Shown: one piece after another, positions 48,602 to 57,311 of the stretch
Numbering within the stretch: the stretch's first letter is position 1
How the letters are laid out: each line of letters opens with the position of its first letter
Assembly (NCBI GenBank): GCA_963775635.1
Contig: CAVZJO010000005.1
Location: 26,906-90,905 of the forward strand
DNA from: JALORV01 sp963775635
GTDB taxonomy: Bacteria; Pseudomonadota; Gammaproteobacteria; Burkholderiales; Burkholderiaceae_F
Direction: 5' to 3'
DNA: 64,000 nt
Notes under the pieces: model-generated
What the model was told of the DNA's origin: nothing
The model's database searches: none
What the model saw: the letters and a program-made list of their open reading frames with translations, nothing else
Program-made: the position numbers and the translations under genes

Positions 48602-48709
48602 ATTTTTCTTCGCGGCTCGCGGTGAAGCAGACGATCGACGGCCAGGCTCGACCGGCCGCAACTTTTCAAGGAGACAGCGGCGGCCTTCCTCCGTGGCCGC
48701 CGTCCGATC

Positions 48710-49591
48710 ATGCGGATCGCCACTTACCGCTGGGGCGGCCGCCGTCATGTGGGCTCGGTGTCCGCGGACGGCAGCGAAGTGACTCCGCTCGCGTTGCCGG
48801 CCCGGGCAGAGCAGGTGCAGTCGCGCGGGGCACTGGCGCTGATCGAGCACCTCGCCGAAGGCGGGCCGCATCCCGCGCCGGCGGGCCCTCGGCTACCACT
48901 GTCCGCCGTGACGCTGGACGCACCGCTGCCGCGGCCGCGCCGCAACCTCTGGTGCGTGGGCCGCAACTACCGCGCGCACGCGCAGGAATTGAAAGGCACG
49001 GTTTTCAAGGGCGACAGCCGCGTCGACGAATGGCCGATCGTCTTCACCAAGGTGCCCGAGTGCGTGGTCGGGCCCGGCGCGCCGATCCGGCTGCCCGGCG
49101 ACCGCGTCTCCAGCCAGATCGACTACGAGGCCGAACTCGCCGTAGTGATCGGCCGCGGCGGCCGCGACATCCCGGCGGCGCGGGCGATGGATCACGTGTG
49201 GGGCTACACGATCGTCAACGACGTCACGTCGCGCGACGTGCAGATGCGTCACCACCAGTGGGACCTCGGCAAGTCGTTCGACACGTTCTGCCCGATGGGG
49301 CCGTGGCTCGTCGACAAGACCGAAGTCGACGGCACGGCAACGCGCGTTCGGCTGTGGGTCAACGACGAACCGCGTCAGGACGCCTCCACCCGCGACCTGA
49401 TCTTCGACATCCCGACGCTGATCGAGAACATCTCGCGCGGGATCACGCTTTTTCCCGGCGATGTGATCGCGACCGGCACACCGGCCGGAGTCGGCATGGG
49501 CATGCAACCGCCCACGTGGCTGAAGGACGGCGACCGCGTGCGTATCGAGATCGACGGCATCGGCGTGCTCGAGAACCGGGTGGTCGCCTGA
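48710..49591 (+). CDS. Fumarylacetoacetate hydrolase family protein
   Basis: A 293-residue FAH-fold protein. The core has NLWCVGRNYRAHAQEL, IVFTKVPECVVGPGAPI, DYEAELAVVIGRGGRDI with metal-ligand acidic residues, GYTIVNDVTSRDVQMRHHQW, and GDVIATGTPAGVGMG. Members hydrolyse or decarboxylate C-C bonds in catabolic intermediates (for example acylpyruvates or 2-oxohepta-enedioates). First gene of the long operon, with its stop overlapping the next start (TGATG). Confidence 0.9.
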   Translation: MRIATYRWGGRRHVGSVSADGSEVTPLALPARAEQVQSRGALALIEHLAEGGPHPAPAGPRLPLSAVTLDAPLPRPRRNLWCVGRNYRAHAQELKGTVFKGDSRVDEWPIVFTKVPECVVGPGAPIRLPGDRVSSQIDYEAELAVVIGRGGRDIPAARAMDHVWGYTIVNDVTSRDVQMRHHQWDLGKSFDTFCPMGPWLVDKTEVDGTATRVRLWVNDEPRQDASTRDLIFDIPTLIENISRGITLFPGDVIATGTPAGVGMGMQPPTWLKDGDRVRIEIDGIGVLENRVVA

Positions 49592-50394
49592 TGAGCATGC
49601 AATGGATCGACCGCATGGCCGTCGAGGTCGACGGCGACGGCGACGCGGTCGTGCTGGTGCACGGGCTGGGCGGAACGACCAACACGTGGACGCCGCTGAT
49701 GGCGGCGCTGGCCCGCCACCGCAGCGTGCGCATCGAACTGCCGGGCTCCGGCCGGTCGAAGGACGCCCACGCGCTGCGCGACAACACGCCGCACGAGGGC
49801 CGGCTGTCGATCGACGTGCTGGTCGACGCGGCGCTACGCGTGTGCAGCGAACTCGGGCTCGCCGCGGCGCACTTCGTCGGCCACTCGCTCGGCACGATCG
49901 TCTGCCAGCATCTGGCCGTCAAGGCACCGGAGCGGGTGAAGTCGCTCGCGCTCTTCGGGCCGCTGCTGGCGCCGCCCGATGCCGCGCGGTCCGGCCTGCA
50001 GGCGCGCGCCACGAAGGCACGCGCCGAGGGGATGTTCGGCGTCGCCGACGCCATCGTGCAGGCGGCTTTGTCGGCGACCACGCGCGAGCAGTCGCCGGTG
50101 GCGGTCGCCTTCGTTCGCGAGTCGCTGCTCGCGCAGGACCCCGAGGGCTATGCGCGCACGTGCGAGGCGCTCGCGGCTGCGCAGCCCGCGCCGATCGACG
50201 GCATCAAGGCTCCTGTCCTGCTCGTGGCGGGCGACGAGGACGCGGTGGCGACGGTGCACGGCGTGCGCGCGATGGCGGCGCGACTGGCCGCCGCGCGGGT
50301 CGAAGTGCTGCCGCGCTGCGGCCACTGGATGACCGCGGAGCGGCCGGCCGAGTGCCGCGGCTTCCTGCAATCCTTCCTCGAACGTCACCGTTGA
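49591..50394 (+). CDS. Alpha/beta-fold hydrolase
   Basis: A 267-residue serine hydrolase. The oxyanion motif is VLVHGLGGTTNTW, the nucleophile S99 lies in FVGHSLGT, the acid is in VAGDEDAVATVHG, and the histidine is in RCGHWMTAERP. The family includes meta-cleavage-product hydrolases, esterases and enol-lactonases such as PcaD. Together with the FAH gene this suggests ring-cleavage-type catabolism. It begins one base before the FAH stop ends, and the amidohydrolase starts 10 bases after it. Confidence 0.9.
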   Translation: MSMQWIDRMAVEVDGDGDAVVLVHGLGGTTNTWTPLMAALARHRSVRIELPGSGRSKDAHALRDNTPHEGRLSIDVLVDAALRVCSELGLAAAHFVGHSLGTIVCQHLAVKAPERVKSLALFGPLLAPPDAARSGLQARATKARAEGMFGVADAIVQAALSATTREQSPVAVAFVRESLLAQDPEGYARTCEALAAAQPAPIDGIKAPVLLVAGDEDAVATVHGVRAMAARLAAARVEVLPRCGHWMTAERPAECRGFLQSFLERHR

Positions 50395-50404
50395 GAGGCG
50401 AACG

Positions 50405-51706
50405 ATGGCCAACGTGCTGTTCTCCAATGTGCGCATCTTCGATGGCAGCGGCGAGTTGCCGTACAGCGGCGAAGTACTCGTGCAGGGCAACCGCGTCGCC
50501 CGGGTCACCCGGCAGTCGACGGGCGCGCGTTCGCTGCCCGTGGCCGGCGCCACCGTCGTCGACGGGGCCGGCTGCACGCTGATGCCGGGCATGGTCGAGG
50601 CCCACACGCATTTCTCGTGGAACGACCAGCCGTCGCTCGACTCGATTCAGCGCATGCCGACCGAGGAGCACGTGCTGTGGTGCGCGCACGTCGCCGAGCG
50701 CTACCTGTCGATGGGCTGGACCTCGTGCGTCGGCGCGGCCACCGCCAAACCGCGGCTCGACGTGGTCATCCGTAACGCGATCAATGCCGGCGAGATCCCC
50801 GGCCCGCGCTACATCGCGGCCAGCCAGGAGATCACGGTGCAGGGCGGGCTCGGCGACAACACACTGCCCCATCTGCCGCAACCCGAGTTCAACTTTGGCG
50901 CCGTGGTCAGCGGGCCCGAGGAGGTGCGCCGCTGCGTGCGCCAGTTCGTCAAGTGGGGCGTGGACCAGATCAAGATCAATCTGTCGGGCGAGTACATCAC
51001 CGGGCTGCCGGCCGAGTACACGCCGTTTTCTGACGAAGAGATCGCGATGTGCGTGACCGAGGCCAAGCGCTTCGGCAAGCGGGTGGCGGCGCACGCGCGC
51101 TCGTGCGAATCGGTCAAGCAGTGCATCCGGCACGGCGTCGAAGTGATCTACCACGCGAGCTTTGCCGACGACGAGGCGCTCGACCTCCTCGAGGCCAACA
51201 AGGACAAGCACTTCGTCGCGCCCGGTCTCGCGTGGCTGATCAACACCTCGTACCACGCGTCCGAGTGGGGACTGACGCCCGAGGTGACGAAGAAGATGGG
51301 GTACCACCGCGAACTCGAGATCGCGGTGGAGACGCTGAAGAAGATGCTGAAGCGTGGGATCCACATCCTGCCGGGCGGCGACTACGGCTTCGCCTGGACT
51401 CCGCACGGCACCAACGCCAAGGATCTCGAGTACTTCGTCAAGTATCTCGGCATGTCGCCGATGGAGGCGCTGCTGTCGGCCACGGCGTGGGGCGGGCCGA
51501 TCATGCAGCGGCCGGGCGAGATCGGCGTCGTGAAGGACGGCGCACTGGCGGATCTGCTGCTCGTCGACGGCGATCCGCTGGCCGACCTCCGCATCCTGCA
51601 GGACAAGAGCCGCCTGCTGGCGGTGATGAAGGACGGCGAGTTCTACCGCGAACCGCCGGCGCGTCAGGCTGGCGCACGCACGCGCTGGAACGCGGCGGCA
51701 GCGTAG
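50405..51706 (+). CDS. Amidohydrolase family protein (first of a tandem pair)
   Basis: A 433-residue metal-dependent hydrolase. It holds the HxH pair H67 and H69 in GMVEAHTHF, the bridging-lysine strand VDQIKINLSGEY, ligand histidines in RVAAHARSCES and VIYHASF, and the catalytic Asp in LPGGDYGFAW. Overall it is like imidazolonepropionase/prolidase-type amidohydrolases that cleave amide or cyclic amide bonds. The second copy follows 9 bases later. GAGAGGCGAACG is the ribosome binding site. Confidence 0.9.
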   Translation: MANVLFSNVRIFDGSGELPYSGEVLVQGNRVARVTRQSTGARSLPVAGATVVDGAGCTLMPGMVEAHTHFSWNDQPSLDSIQRMPTEEHVLWCAHVAERYLSMGWTSCVGAATAKPRLDVVIRNAINAGEIPGPRYIAASQEITVQGGLGDNTLPHLPQPEFNFGAVVSGPEEVRRCVRQFVKWGVDQIKINLSGEYITGLPAEYTPFSDEEIAMCVTEAKRFGKRVAAHARSCESVKQCIRHGVEVIYHASFADDEALDLLEANKDKHFVAPGLAWLINTSYHASEWGLTPEVTKKMGYHRELEIAVETLKKMLKRGIHILPGGDYGFAWTPHGTNAKDLEYFVKYLGMSPMEALLSATAWGGPIMQRPGEIGVVKDGALADLLLVDGDPLADLRILQDKSRLLAVMKDGEFYREPPARQAGARTRWNAAAA

Positions 51707-51715
51707 GAGGCGACC

Positions 51716-53017
51716 ATGCCCGCTCAGGACACCGACATCCTGTTCACCAACGTCCGCATCATCGATGGCAGCGGCGCACCGCCGTACAGCGGCGAGGCGC
51801 TGGTGCGCGGCCGCCGCATCGCGCGCGTCAGCAAGACGGCGCGTGCGATCTCCACGGCGGGCGCGACAGTCATCGACGGCGCCGGCGCGACGCTGATGCC
51901 GGGCATGGTCGAGGCGCACACGCACTTCGCGTGGAACAACGCCGGCAGCCTCTCCGACATCCAGAAGATGCCGACCGAGGAGCACACGCTGTGGACGGCG
52001 CGCGTGGCCAAGGTCTACCTCGATCACGGCTGGACATCCTGCGTCGGCGCCGCCACCGCCAAGCCGCGGCTCGACGTCGTCGTCCGCAACGCGATCAACG
52101 AGGGGCTGATTCCGGGGCCGCGTTACCTCGCCGCGAGCCAGGAAATCACGGTGCCGGGCGGACTGGGCGACGAGACGCTGCCGCACCTGCCGTTCCCCGA
52201 ATTCAGCTTCGCGGTCAACGTCAGCGGACCGGAGGACATGCGGCGCGTGTGCCGCATGTTCCTCAAATACGGCGTCGACGCGATCAAGATCAACCTGTCC
52301 GGCGACAACCTGGTGCCGACCGCGAACGCGAAGACGGGCTGGATGACGGACGCCGAGGCGAAGGTCGCGGTCGAGGAGGCGACGATGCGCGGCAAACGCG
52401 TCGCCGCGCATGCGCGCTCGTGCGAATCGATCAAGCAGGCGGTCCGCTGCGGCGTCGAGGTCATCTACCACGCGAGCTTCACCGACAACGAGGCGCTCGA
52501 CCTGCTGGAGGCGAACAAGGACAAGGTGTTCGTCGCGCCCGGCCTGTCGGTGATCTTCAAGCTGCTGTACGAGGGCGATGCGTGGGGCATTTCGCGCGCG
52601 CGCGCCCGCGAGCTCGGCTACGAGGAGGAACTCGCTGCCGCTGTCGAGTCGATGAAGCAGATGCACCGGCGCGGCATCCGCGTGCTGCCCGGCGGCGACT
52701 ACGGCTTCGCGTGGGCGCCGCACGGAGCCAACGCGATGGACCTGCAGTACTTCGTCAAGCACTGCGGCATGACGCCGATGGACGCGCTGCTGTCGGCGAC
52801 GAAGTACGGCGGCCAGATCATGATGATGGGCAATGAGCTCGGTGAGGTGCGCGAGGGGCATCTCGCGGATCTGCTGCTGATCGACGGCGACCCGCTGGCC
52901 GACCTCTCGATCCTGCTCGACCGGAAGCGGCTGCTCGCGATCATGAAGGACGGGCGCTTCCACAAGGCGCCCGAGATCGCGTCGGCGCGGGGGCTGCGCA
53001 CGATGGTGGCGGCGTGA
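51716..53017 (+). CDS. Amidohydrolase family protein (second of a tandem pair)
   Basis: A 433-residue paralogue of the preceding gene, with the same motif order: H68 and H70 in GMVEAHTHF, VDAIKINLSGDN, RVAAHARSCES, VIYHASF and LPGGDYGFAW. The central ~300 residues are closely similar, while the N-terminus, the region after INLSG, and the C-terminus differ. Retention of all metal ligands implies both are active, perhaps on different substrates or as a heteromer. The stop overlaps the next gene's GTG start by four bases. Confidence 0.9.
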   Translation: MPAQDTDILFTNVRIIDGSGAPPYSGEALVRGRRIARVSKTARAISTAGATVIDGAGATLMPGMVEAHTHFAWNNAGSLSDIQKMPTEEHTLWTARVAKVYLDHGWTSCVGAATAKPRLDVVVRNAINEGLIPGPRYLAASQEITVPGGLGDETLPHLPFPEFSFAVNVSGPEDMRRVCRMFLKYGVDAIKINLSGDNLVPTANAKTGWMTDAEAKVAVEEATMRGKRVAAHARSCESIKQAVRCGVEVIYHASFTDNEALDLLEANKDKVFVAPGLSVIFKLLYEGDAWGISRARARELGYEEELAAAVESMKQMHRRGIRVLPGGDYGFAWAPHGANAMDLQYFVKHCGMTPMDALLSATKYGGQIMMMGNELGEVREGHLADLLLIDGDPLADLSILLDRKRLLAIMKDGRFHKAPEIASARGLRTMVAA

Positions 53018-55128
53018 CGCGACGCGCGGCCATCGCGCTGTGGATCGCGCTGGCGGCGGTGCTGCTTGTGATCGCCGTTGTCGGCCTGACGCACAACACG
53101 CGGCTCTTCGTCGTCACGCTGCTGAACGGCCTGACGCTCGCCTCGCTGTACTTCATCGTCGCCAGCGGCTTCACACTGGTGTTCGGCCTGATGCGCAACG
53201 TCAACCTCGCGCACGGGTCGCTCTATCTGCTCGGCGGCTACATCGGCTACGTGGTGGCGGAGCGAACCGGTTTGTGGTTCCTTGCGCTGGCGTGCGGATT
53301 CCTCGGCGCAGCGCTGGTCGGGCTGCTGCTGCAGGTCGTGATCCTGCGGCACATGCAGGGACAGGAGCTGCGGCAGACGATGGTCACGATCGGCATCGCG
53401 ATCGTCATTGCCGACCTGCTGCTGTGGACGTTCACCGGGGAGGTCCACCAGATGGAGGCGCCGGCATGGCTGCGCGGACCGATCCGCGGACTGCCGATCG
53501 TCAATGCCTACTCGGCCTACCGCCTGAGCCTGCTCGCGCTCGGCGTGATCATCGGCGTCGCGCTGTGGCTGTTCCTTAACCGTACGCGCGCCGGGATGAT
53601 GATCCGTGCCGGTGTGGACGATCGCGGAATGCTCGCCGCTTCGGGCGTCAACGTGAACCTGGTCTTCGCGCTCACCTTCGCGATCGGCGCCGGCCTCGCG
53701 GGCCTGGGCGGGGTGATCGGCGCCGTCGAACTGTCGATGGTGCCCGGCGAGGACACGCGGCTGCTGCTCGCGTCGCTGATCGTCGTGATCGTCGGCGGCA
53801 TGGGCAGCGTGGTCGGCGCGGCGATCGGTGCCGCGATCCTCGGCCTCGCCGAGACCTTCGGGCTCGCCTACGCGCCCACCTACAGCGTCGTGTTCACGTT
53901 CGTGATCCTGGTGATCGTGCTGGCGTTCCGCCCGCGCGGAGCTGTTGGGGAGGAGCCTAGCATGAGCGCGGCCAAGTGGCGGGCGGCGATGCGCTCGACG
54001 CCGGCCGGCGTGCCGGCGGGGCTGCGCGCGGTCGAGACCGCGCGCGACACCGCCGCGGCGGTCGACCGGCGCGCCACGGGATCCGCCGCCGCGGAATGGC
54101 TGGCGCACGTGGGCTGGCGCCACGTGGTGGTGCTTGCGGTGCTGCTCGTCTTCCCGCTCGTCGCCTCGCCCTTCATCACGTTCCAGATCGGCGCGCAGAC
54201 GCTGATCCTCGGCCTGATCGCGCTGTCGCTGACCTTCCTCGGCGGCTACGGCGGGATGATCTCGCTGGCGCAGATGACGATCGCCGGCATGGCGGGCTAC
54301 GCGGTGGCGATCCTCGGCATCAACGCCAATTCCGAGATCAACGTCGACTGGCCGTGGTGGCTGGTCGTGCCGTGCGCGCTCGTTATCGCGACGGCGAACG
54401 CGGCCTTCATCGGCTGGCTGTCGGTGCGCACCGAGGGCATCTACACGATCATGATCACGCTTGCTTGCGGCGTGGCGTTCTATTACCTCGCGCTGCAGAA
54501 CTACAGCGTGTTCAACGGCTTCCAGGGGTTCCAGAAGGTCTATCCGCCGGAGCTGTTCGGCATCGATTGGCGCGCTCCGCTGCCGTTCTACTTCGTCGCG
54601 CTGGTCTGCGCGCTGGCGGGCTACCTGTGGGTCAGCTATCTGGTGCGCACGCCGTTCGGCATTGCGCTGCAGGGCATTCGCGACAATCCGCGCCGCATGG
54701 CCTCGCTGGGCTTCGACGTCGTCGCGCACCGGGTCGCGGCGTACGCCGTCGCCGGCTTGCTGGCCGCGGTCGGCGGCGTGCTGCTGATCTGGTACAACGG
54801 ACTCATCACGCCGGGATCGATCAGTACGTCCTGGCTGATCAACCTGCTGATCATCGCCGTGCTCGGCGGCATGAGGCATCCGATCGGCGCCTTCCTCGGC
54901 GCACTGGTGTTCGTTCTGCTGCAGACGTTCGCGATCGACGTGATCGACCGCGAGCGCTTCAACCTGGTCATCGGTGGCGTGTTCCTCGCCATCGTCCTGT
55001 TTTCACCGGACGGCCTGCTCGGCCTGTGGTCCTGGTTTCGTGCGCGCTTGCTGCAGGGCGGTGCGCGCGCGGCCGGACCATCGGCAGGCGCCGTTGGTAC
55101 AACCGCGCGGCTGGCAGGCCGCAAATAA
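53014..55128 (+). CDS. Fused LivH-LivM ABC transporter permease
   Basis: A 704-residue inner-membrane protein that joins both permeases of a branched-chain amino-acid-type transporter. Residues 1-310 are LivH-like (LLNGLTLASLYFIVASGFTL, LMRNVNLAHGSLYLLGGY, MIRAGVDDRGMLAASGVN, FRPRGAVGEE). A ~50-residue basic linker follows, then a LivM-like half (LSLTFLGGYGGMISLAQMT, LQGIRDNPRRMASLGFDV, FSPDGLLGLWSWF). It starts with GTG overlapping the amidohydrolase stop. With the two ATPases and the binding protein downstream it makes a complete importer. Confidence 0.92.
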   Translation: MTRRAAIALWIALAAVLLVIAVVGLTHNTRLFVVTLLNGLTLASLYFIVASGFTLVFGLMRNVNLAHGSLYLLGGYIGYVVAERTGLWFLALACGFLGAALVGLLLQVVILRHMQGQELRQTMVTIGIAIVIADLLLWTFTGEVHQMEAPAWLRGPIRGLPIVNAYSAYRLSLLALGVIIGVALWLFLNRTRAGMMIRAGVDDRGMLAASGVNVNLVFALTFAIGAGLAGLGGVIGAVELSMVPGEDTRLLLASLIVVIVGGMGSVVGAAIGAAILGLAETFGLAYAPTYSVVFTFVILVIVLAFRPRGAVGEEPSMSAAKWRAAMRSTPAGVPAGLRAVETARDTAAAVDRRATGSAAAEWLAHVGWRHVVVLAVLLVFPLVASPFITFQIGAQTLILGLIALSLTFLGGYGGMISLAQMTIAGMAGYAVAILGINANSEINVDWPWWLVVPCALVIATANAAFIGWLSVRTEGIYTIMITLACGVAFYYLALQNYSVFNGFQGFQKVYPPELFGIDWRAPLPFYFVALVCALAGYLWVSYLVRTPFGIALQGIRDNPRRMASLGFDVVAHRVAAYAVAGLLAAVGGVLLIWYNGLITPGSISTSWLINLLIIAVLGGMRHPIGAFLGALVFVLLQTFAIDVIDRERFNLVIGGVFLAIVLFSPDGLLGLWSWFRARLLQGGARAAGPSAGAVGTTARLAGRK

Positions 55129-55142
55129 CGAAGGAGACTCTG

Positions 55143-56390
55143 ATGGTCATCACCAAGCGTCAGTTGATGCGCACGCTGGTCGGTGCGGCGGTCGCCGCAG
55201 CGTTTGGCGGGTCTGCATGGGCGCAACAGGGCGGCACGGTCAAGATCGGCGTGCTCGCCACGCTCGAAGGGCCGTTTGCCGCAGGCGGCGCGGATGGCAT
55301 GCGCGGCGCCGAGCTGGCAATCCGCGAGCGCGGCGGCACGGTTGCCGGACGCAAGATCGAAATGATCAAGGCCTCGTCGGACGCCAAGCCGGATGTCGCC
55401 GTGAATTCCGCGCGCAAGCTCGTCGAGCAAGACAAGGTCGACATCCTCGTCGGTCCGCTGTCGGGCGGTGAAGGGATTGCGGTGAAGGACTATTCGAAGA
55501 CGCAACCGCAGGTCACGTTCATCAACGGATCGTCGGGTGCCCAGGCCACGACCCTGACGAGTCCATCGCCGAACTTCTTCCGCTTCAACACCGACGGCGG
55601 ACAGTGGATGGCCGGCCTCGGCAAGGAAGCGTTGAAGCGCGGCTACAAGAAGGTCATGGTGATTGCCGAGGACTACTCGTTCCCATATTCGCAGGTGCAG
55701 GGCTTCATGACCGAGTACTGCGCCGCCGGCGGCAAGGTTCCGGTCAAGGCGTGGGTGCCACTCGGCGGCAAGGACTATTCGTCGGTGATCGCGCGCATCC
55801 CTAAGGACGTCGATGCGCTGGTCGTCGTGCTCGGGGGTGCCGACGCCGTCAACTTCCTTAATCAGTACGAAGCAGCCGGCGGCGACAAGCCGATGATCGG
55901 CGGATCGATCACGGTCGCACAGGACGTTCTCAACTATCGGGGCAAGCGCCGCGAGTCGCTGGTCGGAACGCTTTCCGCCGGACCACTGGCCGACTCGATC
56001 GACACGCCGGAATACAAGGCGTTCGTCGCGAGCTACAAGAAGAACTTCCCCGACGGTTATCCGAGTCCGGGGCTTTTCGCGCTGATGTATTACATCAACA
56101 TGAAGGCAGCGCTCGACGGACTCGAGGCGGTCAAAGGCGATCTGTCGGACGGTCAGAAGAAGTACCGCGACACGCTGGCGAAGATGACGCTGAAGACCCC
56201 GGTCGGCGATGTCAAGCTCGACGAGAACCGCCAGGCGATCGGCACGACGTTCATCACCGAGGTCGTCAAGGACGACAAGGGCGGGCTCTACAACAAGGTC
56301 GTCGGCAAACAGGACAACGTCAATCAGACGCTCGGAATGAAGCCGGCCGACTTCAAGATGGGCTCGCGCGACGTGCCCGACTGCCCGTAG
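55143..56390 (+). CDS. Liv-type ABC transporter substrate-binding protein
   Basis: A 415-residue periplasmic binding protein. A signal sequence (RTLVGAAVAAAFGGSAWAQ) is cut before QGGTVKIGVLATLEGPFA. Further family motifs are GADGMRGAELAIRERGG, GPLSGGEGIAVKDY and VIAEDYSFPYSQVQGF. It belongs to the broad LivJ-like group that also serves aromatic acids, amides and urea, so the ligand is not predictable. AAGGAGACTCTG is the ribosome binding site. It is followed by 110 bases before the ATPase gene, the largest gap in the operon. Confidence 0.92.
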   Translation: MVITKRQLMRTLVGAAVAAAFGGSAWAQQGGTVKIGVLATLEGPFAAGGADGMRGAELAIRERGGTVAGRKIEMIKASSDAKPDVAVNSARKLVEQDKVDILVGPLSGGEGIAVKDYSKTQPQVTFINGSSGAQATTLTSPSPNFFRFNTDGGQWMAGLGKEALKRGYKKVMVIAEDYSFPYSQVQGFMTEYCAAGGKVPVKAWVPLGGKDYSSVIARIPKDVDALVVVLGGADAVNFLNQYEAAGGDKPMIGGSITVAQDVLNYRGKRRESLVGTLSAGPLADSIDTPEYKAFVASYKKNFPDGYPSPGLFALMYYINMKAALDGLEAVKGDLSDGQKKYRDTLAKMTLKTPVGDVKLDENRQAIGTTFITEVVKDDKGGLYNKVVGKQDNVNQTLGMKPADFKMGSRDVPDCP

Positions 56391-56500
56391 GAGCGGACGC
56401 TGCGCGCCGCTCAACTTGTTGCGCCTGGTGCGAACGGACCGCTAAGGCGGCCGTTCCACCTTGGCGCTTGCGGTGTGCGAGCGCACGGTGAGTAAATCGC

Positions 56501-57311
56501 GTGGCTGACGTCGTCGACATCGCTGCCCACCGGCCCGCGTCTGCCGTCATGTCCGGCGAGGCGTTGGGCCTTGCGCGCGTAACGCGCGAGTTCGGCGCGT
56601 TGCGCGCGATTGATGACGTCACGCTGTCGGTCGCCGCCGGGGAGCGGCGCGCGATCCTCGGCGCCAATGGCGCCGGCAAGACAACGCTGTTCAATGCCAT
56701 TACGGGAGACTTTCCGCCCACGCACGGGACCGTGCGCTTCTTCGGCGAGGACGTGACGTACCTGCCGCCGCACGAACGGATCCGACGGGGACTGCGCCGC
56801 ACGTACCAGTCGTCGCTGTTGTTTCGCGAGCTGACGGTGCGCGACAACCTGTTTCTCGCCGTCCGGGGTGCGACCCGCGGGCGTTTCAGCATGCGCCGAC
56901 CCGCCGCATCATGACGCGTCTCTCACGGCGGTCGAGGCACTGCTGCAGCAGTCCCGCCTGACGAGCGTAGGACACGCGCTCGTTGCCGCGCTTTCGCATG
57001 GCCAGCAGCGGCAACTCGAAGTCGCCATGGCGCTCGCCGGTGCGCCGCGGATGATCCTGTTCGACGAACCGGCGGCCGGGCTGTCTCCCGCCGAGCGACG
57101 CGAACTCGTTGCGCTGCTGCGCTCATTGCCGCGCCACCTTGGCTTCGTGCTCATCGAGCACGATCTGGAAATCGCGCTCGGCGTGGCCGAGCGGGTGACC
57201 GTGATGCACAACGGGCGGGTAATCAAGCACGGCACGCCGGCGGAGATCCAGGACGACGACGAGGTCCACGCGATCTACATGGGCGAACGGGGGCAGGCGC
57301 ATGGCCACTAG
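56501..57311 (+). pseudogene. Liv-type ABC transporter ATPase (LivG), frameshifted
   Basis: An ABC ATPase of LivG type split by one frameshift. The first frame (GTG start at 56501) holds Walker A LGANGAGKTTLFNAITG and LRRTYQSSLLFRELTVRDNLF, and stops at 56914. The second frame, overlapping from about 56868, supplies ALLQQSRLTSVGHALVAALS, signature-like LSHGQQRQLEVAMAL, Walker B LFDEPAAGLSP, and the end at 57311. The switch lies between about 56885 and 56911 in a C/G-rich run (one extra base or two missing). As written, no complete ATPase is made. Since the rest of the transporter is intact, a sequencing indel is likely. Confidence 0.85.

Noticed and set aside
48622..50394. A 590-codon frame ending in the alpha/beta hydrolase
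   Set aside because: Only the last 267 codons match a protein family. The upstream part is out-of-frame FAH coding sequence, and the overlapping ATG at 49591 is the proper start.
50204..52963. A 919-codon open frame on the minus strand
   Set aside because: It lies antisense to the two amidohydrolases. GC-rich codon bias removes stops on the opposite strand. The translation is Arg/His/Asp/Val-rich without domains, while the plus-strand proteins carry full catalytic motifs.
53976..56390. An 804-codon frame ending in the binding protein
   Set aside because: The first ~390 codons are a shadow of the permease in another frame. The signal peptide starts at 55143 behind a good ribosome binding site.
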